Of a DNA stretch of 64,000 bases, positions 23,955-31,999 are shown one piece after another. The position numbers and the translations under genes were made by a program. Numbering within the stretch: position 1 is the stretch's first letter; each line of letters starts with the position of its first letter. This DNA is from Stemphylium vesicarium (taxonomy: Eukaryota > Ascomycota > Dothideomycetes > Pleosporales > Pleosporaceae). The notes under the pieces were generated by a model, which was not told the DNA's origin, made no database searches, and worked only from the letters and a program-made list of their open reading frames with translations. Where the stretch lies: positions 51,605-115,604 of the forward strand of contig QXCR01000093.1 in assembly GCA_004380135.1 (NCBI GenBank), given 5' to 3'.

Positions 23955-24450
23955 ATGTACGCCTCCAAGATCCTCTTCGCTCTCGTAGCGACAAACACGA
24001 TATCTGTTCTCGCTGCCCGTCAGTACAACCCCGCTGCCGCACCCGCGTTGGTGAATCGAGACGATTCTGAAGCACCCAAGGGCGCCTATCCCGTAAGTAC
24101 TACGACGAAAATGCGCCGAGAATTCTCCTTTGAACGCTGATATCTAGTGCAAAACCATCGAGAACTGCAAGAATGTGCCTGATCTTCGGGCCTGGAAGAG
24201 CCTTACGTGCTCACCGGACGAAAACTGTGACGGGAAGGATAAGTCTTGCGTGCCGACTTCGAGTTGCGCTACCAAGTGTAGTGCCGACGCCGACTGCACG
24301 GCGTATGCGAAGACGGTTGGAAGGAAAATATGCCCGGTCGAATATCCGCCAACCGAGGAGCAGATTAAGGAGACGGGACCGAGGTGCTCTTTCTGTAGCA
24401 CTGGCCCTATGTACAAGGGCCAATGCGTTACGACTAATACGGCAGCGTAG
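23955..24450 (+). CDS. Small secreted cysteine-rich protein (12 Cys), effector-like
   Basis: Two exons, 23955-24092 and 24148-24450, give 146 aa. The 55-nt intron has GTAAGT, GCTGAT and CTAG. A signal peptide (MYASKILFALVATNTISVLA) is followed by a short Ala/Pro-rich region with NRDD, a possible processing point. All 12 cysteines lie in the second exon product, starting CKTIENCKNV and ending KGQCVTTN. That even number suggests six disulphide bonds. I recognise no domain. Size, secretion signal and cysteine content fit candidate effectors or secreted antimicrobial-like proteins, but that is inference. It is followed by another, decayed, secreted cysteine-rich gene on the same strand. Confidence 0.75.
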
Positions 24451-24749
24451 GGCTTGGGCGCATGCAGCATAACCCAGGGGAGAGTTCGTAGTACGCCGTA
24501 GTTCCAGTGTTATCAGGGTGCAACACACGGCTTGAGATGACTAAATCGTGCTGACAAATTAGTCAATATAGATATTGGGGCAAACCAACTGCATACTGCG
24601 GAAAGGGCTGCAATCTACTTTTTGGAACCTATTCTGAGTTGTCTGAACCGTCTTTAGTGTCCTCTTCTCGTAGCGTGAGCTCTGCTTCCACTCGTACCTC
24701 GTTGCTAAAGGCCCCTCCTTCAACGCTCGTTGTGTCTACGAACTCTCAA

Positions 24750-25415
24750 TGTGGTTATCTGTGTAATGCTAGACTATAGGGCATGACGTGTAAAGGCTCT
24801 GTATAGGGAAACTGCTGTAGCTCACAGTCGTACTGGTATGTCTTTTCCTCGGCATCAACTATATGGCGCCAATAGACTGCAGCGGAAAGACAGGCATACT
24901 GCAGATCTGGATGTCAACCAGGTTTTGGCGATTGCACTGTCGCATCATCGTCTCGAGCCATTTCCTTTTCCTTAAGCGCATCATCCTCTTCGCCGACTTC
25001 GCTGTCTTCTTCAAGCTCGACAAACACGCCTATTCCCAGCTCAACGTCTGAATCGACGACCGCGCCAGCCCCAAGCACTTCCGCGACGTCAACCTCGCTG
25101 CCGTCCTCTTCAAGCCGGACAGACACGCCAACTCCGAGCTCGACGCCTAAAACAACGGCTACGCCCACTCCAAGCACTTCTACAACGTCGACTATCGCAT
25201 CTACTAGCACAGTGCCTGCAGTGTGCAAGCCTACCGATGTCGCTTGCGCGCCTGGAGATACCTGCTGTGCTGTCACTTGTAGCGCAACAGGGTTCGGGAC
25301 CGACAACATATGTTGGAATACCGTTGATGTATACTGCGATTTCGACTGTCCTGACTTTTGCTGCAGCGGCGCCTGCTACTGCGTTAATGATGGCTCTGTT
25401 AGAGGTGAAACATGA
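24750..25415 (+). pseudogene. Decayed chitin-binding (CBM18-like) secreted protein
   Basis: Pieces of a type-1 chitin-binding module are visible in shifting frames. TCKGSV is followed by an in-frame stop at 24804-24806, then GNCCSSQSYCG across a good intron (24836-24882, GTATGT to GCAG). A one-base frame change near 24890 leads into AYCRSGCQPGFGDC. After that one frame continues through a long Ser/Thr-rich linker (about 24950-25210). It ends in a second cysteine-rich part with CKPTDVACAPGDTCCAVTC and CDFDCPDFCCSGACYC, stopping at 25415. No convincing start or signal peptide is left. The architecture (CBM18, mucin-like linker, Cys-rich tail) is that of a secreted or wall-bound chitin-binding protein. 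The breaks are as seen in this assembly; sequencing error is possible for the single-base shift. Confidence 0.65.
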
Positions 25416-25626
25416 TACCAATTTCAATGCAGTGAAGTACATGTAGTAAAGAGCGAGAGGTGTGAACAGGATTGAAGATGGTATATCCGGTGCGTATCAT
25501 GGTGTATGACATGGGTGCGCGCGGCATTCGATGCTATTCTTTTCCACGGCATTCTCGCTCCAATTCATAAGCTAGGCCAAGAATAATATACGCAGTGCGC
25601 TTCTCGATCATTATCGCCTTTCAAGG

Positions 25627-26574
25627 CTACAGAATTGAATTAACGACCCACTTTACGCCCTCGGCAACCATTCCGGGTTGCGTCAACTGCACGAAGTGTC
25701 CACTTTCCCGTGCGAAGACAAGCTGGTGACAATTGGACAGCTCCAGGTGCCGACTCATCAGGCCCTCGCTCTTCTCGTCAGCCGTGCTGATCAAAGCCCT
25801 TACACGACGCCTCTGCTCCTCGCTACCATTCCCTTTCGCAACACCAGCATCGTACATACCATTCCAATCCCTACTTCGCATTCCCCCGATCACGTACACC
25901 GGTTTGTTCCCCAGGATAGGCCGTCGCTTACTGAGCTGCTTGTTTCGCAGCGTCTCGAAGCTGCGCGCGTACTCGTCTTCCTCCTTACGCGCAATCGTCT
26001 CGTATTTGGCGGTCGACTCGTCTTCCATTAGGGCATCCCACTCTTCTCTCGTCAGCTTATGTTCAGCTGCGATACCTTTGGCCAAGTACGGATTGACGCC
26101 TTCCGAAACCGCCCGGAGATCCGGGTCGTTCACATTCAACACATCTGGCATCGTCTCATGGTTTGCATCAACGAGTACCAAGCCAGCGATCTGAGGGCCA
26201 TTGGTACCCGCCAGCGCAATGAACTCATTGATCAACACGCCAGCCCAAGAATGTCCCACGAGAATGAGAGGATTCTGAATGTGAGCGTTGGTAACGAGCG
26301 AAAGGAGATCTCCCGCAATGTTCTCGGCCGTCGGTGAGTCGGGTGAGATGTCCGAATTGCGATACCCCGCCCGGTCGTATGTGTAGCAGCGCAACGTAGG
26401 CGAAACGCGTCGCACGACTCCGGCCCAGTTCAGGCTGCTGCTTGCGACACCCGAAACGAATAAGACGACGGGGTCACGTGAGGTTGAGGGTTCTGGACCG
26501 GAGATGTATAGCGCGAGAGAGCGGTCGCCAATACTCACTTTGGCAGGATCTGACATTGAGGTTGAAGAAGCCAT
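25627..26574 (-). CDS. Alpha/beta hydrolase
   Basis: A single exon of 315 aa. The fold is shown by the oxyanion strand PVVLFVSGVASSSLNW, the CYTYDRAGYRNSD strand, and the nucleophile elbow GHSWAGVLINEF. A likely catalytic His lies in ARESGHFVQLTQP near the C-terminus. No signal peptide is seen, so it is probably intracellular. The substrate is not predictable; relatives include esterases, epoxide hydrolases and proline-iminopeptidase-like proteins. It is the last host gene before the transposon-rich region, ending the gene-dense block. Confidence 0.85.
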   Translation of the reverse strand: MASSTSMSDPAKVSIGDRSLALYISGPEPSTSRDPVVLFVSGVASSSLNWAGVVRRVSPTLRCYTYDRAGYRNSDISPDSPTAENIAGDLLSLVTNAHIQNPLILVGHSWAGVLINEFIALAGTNGPQIAGLVLVDANHETMPDVLNVNDPDLRAVSEGVNPYLAKGIAAEHKLTREEWDALMEDESTAKYETIARKEEDEYARSFETLRNKQLSKRRPILGNKPVYVIGGMRSRDWNGMYDAGVAKGNGSEEQRRRVRALISTADEKSEGLMSRHLELSNCHQLVFARESGHFVQLTQPGMVAEGVKWVVNSIL

Positions 26575-27025
26575 CGTGCAGTAAGAGTTGTAAGACTATC
26601 GCGGTAGGTATCGTAGAGTTTTTCGCGCGACATCTTAAGTACGAGTAGAAATGTAGAGAGGAAGGTGATGCTTACAAATTAAGAATACTTACAAATCGCG
26701 ATAGAAGATTAGGCCTCCCGCGCCGTAGAACTACAAGCGTAATTTATCTCTCTATAGCTACTTTTCCTTCATAGAGGACCTTTGACCCGCACGATCCGCG
26801 CGCGCGAGCGCGGCAATAGTTGTAGCTTTACCGGTAATATGCCCGTGCACGCCGAATACCGACGCACGTCTCAACACCATAACTTTAACGCGCTATAACT
26901 TAGCAACTATAGCTCTAATTAACGATACGCTTACTAATTTAGAATTATGAGAGCTGGGAGAATAACTTATATTAGTAGAACTTACGAGGAAATAGGGTGT
27001 TAGCCGCGCAATTCTATCGCGGAGG
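26575..27025. other. Boundary between gene-rich and transposon-rich DNA
   Basis: Composition changes here. From about 26650 the sequence becomes TA-rich with few CpA or TpG steps, the footprint of RIP. The Fot1-like element starts at 27028. No gene is supported. Confidence 0.5.
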
Positions 27026-27060
27026 TAAGCTAGCCCACCCGGTTTCGAGTCACCCGGGGT

Positions 27061-27627
27061 TTCAACTCACCCTATCGCCGCTCAGTACCCTCTCCAAAAC
27101 ACGACTTTTCTCGCCATCTACGCTGCGCAAATAGACACCCGTGAAGAATCTATTCAAGCAGCTATCCGCGATCTTAATGCTAGTGTTTTCCAGAGTTAGA
27201 GAGCTGCTGCAAAGGCCTACAACCTCCCTTAAGCTACGTTCTCGGCCCGTGTACGAGGCGCGCGGAACAGCCAAACTAGCCACGTATACTAATAAAGATT
27301 GATTCTAGAGTAGGAGGACTTCCTCGTACAATAGATGCTCGAAGAAGACGCACGAGCTTTTCCTCCGTCCCACGCACGCGCACGAGAAATAGCGAATTAA
27401 ATCCTCTAGATAAATAGAGACTATAGACTCTTAGGTAAGTATTAGATAGCTATCTTCCTTAAGCGTAACTTATAGGTCGTATCTATTATAAGCTAAAAGA
27501 TTAAGGTAGCTTAAGCTAAGGAAGTAACGCTAGTATAGATACGCGCGTTCCTTAAGCTCTTTAAGAGGACTCGTACGAGGCTAGGCATAAGAGCTAAGGA
27601 TACATAGAATATAGATAAGACTAGGAA
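27061..27627 (+). pseudogene. Fot1/pogo-type transposase remnant, N-terminal part
   Basis: One plus frame, littered with TAG/TAA stops, encodes recognisable pogo-family pieces. An HTH psq-like segment (ESIQAAIRDLNASVFQS) comes first, then AAAKAYNLP and ARVRGARNSQTSHV. A CENPB-type segment (LEEDARAFPPSHARAREIAN) and LGIRAKDT just before the first catalytic-Asp region follow. Stops sit where CAG/CAA or TGG codons are expected, as RIP produces. A mini-element is inserted directly after this point, and a short C-terminal remnant (rich in ERAVERVAAKTAAQT) lies near 28730-28800. Confidence 0.75.
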
Positions 27628-27733
27628 TGTAAAAGCGTCGCCCTATGCCACTGCGCCAGTACGTGCCCAAAAAGGTACAGTAACGATAACTATCGTTACG
27701 GTCCATAGGATAGTATATATATCGATCGTGACA
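27628..27733. mobile_element. Mini TG...CA element, copy 1 (106 bp), TSD AGGAA
   Basis: Begins TGTAAAAGCGTCGCC and ends ATCGATCGTGACA, with perfect 5-bp direct repeats AGGAA at 27623-27627 and 27734-27738. It contains a hairpin (GTAACGATA, short loop, TATCGTTAC) and an outer pairing of CCTATG with CATAGG. It interrupts the Fot1-like transposase. The 106-bp unit is too short for an autonomous element. TG...CA ends with a 5-bp TSD resemble a solo LTR. Confidence 0.75.
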
Positions 27734-27754
27734 AGGAAGGCCTTAGGTGTATAT

Positions 27755-27951
27755 TGTAACACTCAGGCCGAAGGCCTGCAGTTGGGCGCATTCAGTCCTA
27801 ACATGTTTGCTTCTTACACTCGCGCCTTGGCGAAGATAGGCAAGAATTATTCTCCTTACTACCACCCCCCTTAGTATAGTAATACAGAGCCATCCCCCAC
27901 TATTCCATTGCAGTGTGAAGCAAATACTATTGCCTATAACTGCCACTTGCA
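27755..27951 (+). repeat. Degenerate solo LTR of the 46311-52900 Gypsy family
   Basis: Closely resembles the 232-bp LTRs at 46311 and 52669, starting TGTAACACTCAGGCC. It lacks about 35 bp in the middle, after GGCGAAGAT. No matching 5-bp target duplication is seen, so it may be truncated or rearranged. Confidence 0.75.
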
Positions 27952-28142
27952 AGCAGCAAATCTAGGCCCTCTTATACCTTAATAACGCAGCGCCTATTAA
28001 AAAAGAGCGCCTTACTATAGCTTGTTGTTACGTAAGAGAGCGCGTAATTACTAAGAGAATTACATTAGTAGGATAGGCTATAACTAGTATCTATCTATTT
28101 AATATTAACTAGATAGTTAACTTATCTTAGATATCTTATAGG

Positions 28143-28261
28143 TGTCAGGACGCAGCCCTGCACCACTACGCCATGCAACCAAAAAGGTACGTATGATCAG
28201 TGAACTACTGATCATGGTGCAGGATAGTATATATCGTCATCTGGCCTGACCCGGCCTGACA
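28143..28261. mobile_element. Mini TG...CA element, copy 2 (119 bp), TSD ATAGG
   Basis: Starts TGTCAGGACGCAGCCC and ends CCCGGCCTGACA, flanked by ATAGG at 28138-28142 and 28262-28266. The centre holds a 9-bp hairpin (ATGATCAGT / ACTGATCAT) enclosed by CCTGCACCA pairing with TGGTGCAGG. It differs from the inverted copy at 28595-28713 by a single base, which indicates recent activity. Confidence 0.8.
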
Positions 28262-28594
28262 ATAGGGCTATTACGCTACTTTATTAGAATTAACTTTAAC
28301 TTACTTAGAGTTATCTCTCTACTTTTTATAAACTTTATAAAAATTTTATAGTATAGTAATAGCTTTTTAAGAATAAGAATTTTAGGCGTAAAACTTATTA
28401 GTTCTTTAAAAAAATTAGTAAGGCACTTAGAGTAATAAATATATAAGTAATACAGCTTAAGATAAAAAATAAAAGACTTAATAGTTAACTTAAGGCTCTT
28501 AAGTCTTAATAGCTATAAATAAAAGTTTATATAAATCTAAATAAGCGCTTTATAGAGATAGATACAATTATAGTTACTATATAAGCCTTATAGC
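28262..28594. other. TA-rich RIP-like spacer
   Basis: This 333-bp spacer between the two inverted mini-elements is extremely A+T rich and nearly lacks CpA and TpG. It is probably a mutated piece of the Fot1-like element or an older repeat. No gene is seen. Confidence 0.5.
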
Positions 28595-28713
28595 TGTCAG
28601 GCCGGGTCAGGCCAGTTGACGATATATACTATCCTGCACCATGATCAGTAGTTCACTGATCATACGTACCTTTTTGGTTGCATGGCGTAGTGGTGCAGGG
28701 CTGCGTCCTGACA
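28595..28713. mobile_element. Mini TG...CA element, copy 3 (119 bp, inverted), TSD ATAGC
   Basis: Reverse complement of the 28143-28261 copy with one mismatch. Its own target duplication is ATAGC at 28590-28594 and 28714-28718. Separate duplications show this is an independent insertion, not the far end of one larger inverted-repeat transposon. Confidence 0.8.
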
Positions 28714-29065
28714 ATAGCTTCTTAAGGCACAACGAGGTAGCATCGCTAAGGAACGGGCTGTAGAGAGAGTAGCAGCTAAAACAGCAGCTCAAACGCTTTA
28801 GTCCACGTGTACAGAGTAGCAAATATAACGGTGTTGAGAGAATAAACTTGATTTTCTATGTGGATGGGTGGTTCGACTCAGTGAGTGGAAACCCCGGGTG
28901 CACAATCCGCAACAATCAAGTCAAGACAATCTGAGACCGATTTCTTGACTTGATTGGGCGAGAGCAGCACTACGGATTGTCTTGATTGCGGATTGAGGTG
29001 TTGTGAGGCAGTTGAGATCGTCTTGACTTGACTTGATTGTTAGACTTTTTTGGATTTTGGTAGTG

Positions 29066-29245
29066 TAGCTACTCCTCTAGAGTCACGATCTCTAGCGACT
29101 CTGCCCAGTTGTATATATCGTACTCTCGCGCGAGTGAGTCGTCTGTATAACTTTCGCTGCTGCTGCTGCTGCCGTCGCCGTCGCTGCTGTGCATTTCAAT
29201 TGCTTTTGTAGTAGTGTAGCCAGCACGAGTCCATGCCCGTATAAG
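29066..29245 (-). pseudogene. Outer hAT transposase, C-terminal tail
   Basis: This minus-strand frame begins LIRAWTRAGYTTTKAIEMH and ends in an acidic Ser-rich tail with a stop at 29069-29071. It directly continues the frame that breaks off at 40663 on the other side of the inner hAT insertion. The upstream part ends in the hAT dimerisation motif. A (GCT)n-like tract near 29156-29175 encodes the Ser run. Confidence 0.8.
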
Positions 29246-29623
29246 CTGTAGAGCACAGTTGCCAAAAAGCAAGTTGACTTGCTTGCTTGTTCAAACTTGC
29301 TTGGTTCAAACCAAGCAAGCAAGTCAAGTTAGAGCTGCGCAGCGAACTAAGTAAGTCAAGTTAACGTACCTTACTTACTTAATTTGCTTAGTTTACTTAG
29401 TTTAATTAATTATATAGTAGATCTCGCGATATATTTTTAGTATTATAATTTTTTTAGTGCTATAACTACCGCGGCTATTTTCTAAATAGGCTATAATAGG
29501 CTATAGCTACTAAAACGGCTTAGCGCTATACTTCTATCCTAACGTTAGCCTTACTTTAAAGCCTATCGCGATGCCCATTTTCCTATATAGACGCTTTTTT
29601 CTTATATTTTTAACTGCCCCAAT

Positions 29624-30058
29624 ATGGCTAAACGCCACGCACTACATACCTCTTCGAGTAGCAAACGTTTGAGAGTAGCTGCTGCCACCGACGACGTCGT
29701 CTCAACTCCTGCGGCCTCATCTCAGCCAGCATCTCCGCCAGCATCTCAGCGTCGATCACCTCGTAAAGCCCTCGCTGCCGCAAGCCAGGCCACCACCTCG
29801 TCGCTAGTCCCTACATTCGAGTCGCAGTTTTTAGAGTCGCATGTGGAGGATGATATCGTTGCGCCTACCAAGGGCAGTAGGGCTGTTACGGTGGCTACAA
29901 CTGAGGCTAGAGATAGGGATAATAGCCAAGACGAGATGAGTAGCGCTGCTAATAGCTTTAACTGTCAGGCGGACGGATTTGAACGGCCCTCGCTGAGTCA
30001 GCGAGGGCTATATAGGCTTACCCTTCGCTATCGTGGCTCGATAGCGAATCGTCTCTAG
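29624..30058 (+). pseudogene. Inner hAT transposase, N-terminal fragment
   Basis: This 144-codon open fragment encodes a Ser/Pro/Ala-rich, basic N-terminus followed by FESQFLESHVEDDIVAPTKG. The matching stretch in the outer hAT is WETQFLESQPEAEIAAPTDG. Beyond about 29990 the frame diverges into RIP-mutated sequence (to 30640). Only the beginning of the transposase is preserved here. Confidence 0.75.
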
Positions 30059-30902
30059 TCAATACAGACCATTACAAGCCTTACTACGTGACATTGGGTG
30101 TATCCAGTATCGATCTACTCATATTCCTGACATTAACGGCATTAACTAGGCTCGTTTATCTAGCTATATAAAGCTACTAGCGGGCTCTAAGCGTCCTAAA
30201 AGCTAGATTTTTTAGTATAGCTACCGCGTTATTAAGCGCTAGGCTACTAAATAGATCTAGTTTATATATAAGTACTACTATATCTATAAAATTATTAACG
30301 CTAGTAGTAGTAGTTTATTTAATATTACTTAGGCTACTACCTTAGTAGCTACCTATCTTAGCTAGCTAAAATATAGTTATAACCTTATAAAAGATAGCCT
30401 AAAATTAACGCTAAAGGCATAAGAGTAGCTATTATTATAGTAAGCTTTTAACGCTTAGTTAGAGATACCTTAGCCTACTATTAACGCACTTAGAAACTTT
30501 AACGTATAAGACTTTTAAGTAGCTACTATTATATAACTTATTAACTAAAATTACTCTCTTAGTAAGCTTATAGCGCCTAATTTTAGAGAGATAATAAGTT
30601 TTACTAATCTAGAGGTAGAAGCGGCATTATAAGTAAGTTATATATAGGCTGGCAAATGGGTTGGGGCAACCGCGGGCTAGGTTGGGGTTGGGTCATGGGC
30701 TGCAAGGACCAGAGTCGGGGTTGGGTCGGGGGTACACCGGCCCGGGTCGGGGTTGGGGTGGGGCCACTTTAGCACGGGGCTAGGCTAGGTTAGAGTTAGA
30801 TTATCTTATTCTCCTTTAAAAAAGTCGCTTATATAGAGCTTTTATATTATTATAGTTATTTATTATAACTTCTATATATATAGCTTTATTATAATGCGTA
30901 GG

Positions 30903-31102
30903 TGTGATGGGCTAAGCCCTAAAAAGAGAGTGCGCTACGCCAAGTGGGCTGCGCTAAGACCTGAGAGTCAAGAGACCTCAGATAACGATGATAAGTACCG
31001 ACTACACCAAGACAACGCCTATGCTTTGTTGTCTTGTGCTAGCCTTTTGGCTAAATGGGCGTACTGTGTAGTCGTACGCTGGGCTGTCGCCCGCCCATTA
31101 CA
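30903..31102. mobile_element. Mini TG...CA element, copy 4 (200 bp), TSD GTAGG
   Basis: Starts TGTGATGGGCTAAGCCC and ends GCCCGCCCATTACA, flanked by GTAGG at 30898-30902 and 31103-31107. The centre can fold: GACTACAC pairs with GTGTAGTC and AAGACAAC with GTTGTCTT (about 31000-31073). The open frame over it is incidental. Its first ten bases resemble the LTR start of the Gypsy family at 55457. Confidence 0.75.
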
Positions 31103-31279
31103 GTAGGTAGCGTAGCTATCTAAATTTATAGCTATTTTTAACTAACCTAACTCTAACCTCTACTATAGCCTAGCCTATACTTAGCTCTACTTAAGGCTAA
31201 TCTAATTTTACTTCTATACTATTACTAATTACCTTAGGTTAGTATTAGGTTGGGTTAGGGCCGCTACTAAGACGACCTA

Positions 31280-31386
31280 TGTAAAAACGTCGCCCTATGC
31301 AACTGCGCCAATACGTGCCCAAAAAAGGTACAGTAACGATAACTATCGTTACGGTGCATAGGATAGTATATATATCGATCGTAACA
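31280..31386. mobile_element. Mini TG...CA element, copy 5 (107 bp), TSD ACCTA
   Basis: Second copy of the 27628-27733 subtype, TGTAAAAACGTCGCC to ATCGATCGTAACA. It is flanked by ACCTA at 31275-31279 and 31387-31391. Here the outer stem is CCTATGCA with TGCATAGG, closed by the same GTAACGATA/TATCGTTAC hairpin. Confidence 0.78.
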
Positions 31387-31477
31387 ACCTAACCCCAACC
31401 TAATCTAGACCTATTTGCCAGTCTAGTTATATAAGCGTTTTTACTTTTATAATAAGGCTATTTAGGTCTATATAACT

Positions 31478-31939
31478 TGTTATAGATAATAAGCAAAGGC
31501 CTCTCCTAGACGAAGGATGCGATATTGGCAGCCAATAGTCACACAAACTATTAGGTAATAATTAGCGCGGGGCGCGCGGATTACGTGACTAGTATCCTGC
31601 TAAAATAGGACCTCTAGGAGGCTACTATATAAAGGCTAGCGCCCTTCTAAACCTCCTACTTAGTAGAGAGGTATAAGAGAATATAGGACTTAGTAATAAG
31701 GATATAAGAATAGAAAGGTTTTATTATTTCTCTTATTATAGTTAACTCTTATAGTTATATTTCTTACCTAGATTACTAACTAGTTATTCTATTACTTATA
31801 TAGAATTAAATTATCTTTATCTAAATACCTACTATTCTACTTAGTTACTAGATAACTCTATAGGCCTACCGCTATATAATACCTTATCTACTTTAGTATA
31901 GACTAGGACTAGAGAAGTATTACTAAACTCTATATAATA
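31478..31939 (+). repeat. 5' LTR of the 31478-38808 Gypsy element
   Basis: Aligns along its whole length with 38343-38808. Starts TGTTATAGATAATAAG. Many C-to-T and G-to-A differences between the two LTRs show mutation after insertion. Confidence 0.88.
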
Positions 31940-31999
31940 TTTTAACTACCTATAGACTCTATAGAAGGTATTTACTAAATACGCCTAATTAAAATTAAT

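Larger units (their letters stand above)
30645..31425. mobile_element. Non-autonomous hAT element (781 bp), TSD GTTATATA
   Basis: Ends TAGGCTGGCAAAT and ATTTGCCAGTCTA are inverted repeats. They are flanked by a perfect 8-bp duplication GTTATATA at 30637-30644 and 31426-31433. The left part is a G-rich, degenerate GGGTTGGG-like stretch (30655-30790); C-rich AACCCCAACC sequence is at the right end. No transposase is encoded. Two mini TG...CA elements are nested inside, leaving roughly 460 bp of its own sequence. Confidence 0.85.

Noticed and set aside
24914..25309. Minus-strand open frame of 131 codons
   Set aside because: It is the antisense of the Ser/Thr-rich linker of the decayed chitin-binding gene; low-complexity repeats keep both strands open.
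26600..27030. Centromere or rDNA boundary
   Set aside because: The TA-rich composition is explained by RIP-mutated transposons; no rDNA or centromere-specific sequence was recognised.
28143..28713. One transposon with 119-bp terminal inverted repeats and a 333-bp core
   Set aside because: Each 119-bp unit has its own, different 5-bp duplication (ATAGG and ATAGC), so they are two insertions, not two ends of one element.
28681..28713. tRNA gene or tRNA-derived SINE suggested by a TGGCGTAGTGG A-box-like motif
   Set aside because: No full cloverleaf, no clear B box and no acceptor-stem pairing could be built. TG...CA ends with 5-bp duplications fit LTR-type integration better. The motif is still noted as conserved.
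30894..31106. Small plus-strand ORF of 70 codons
   Set aside because: It coincides almost exactly with a 200-bp mini-element with its own TSD and has no protein-like features.
30655..31260. Telomeric or interstitial telomere repeat
   Set aside because: GGGTTGGG and GGGTTAGG-like words are present but irregular. They lie inside a hAT element with a perfect TSD.
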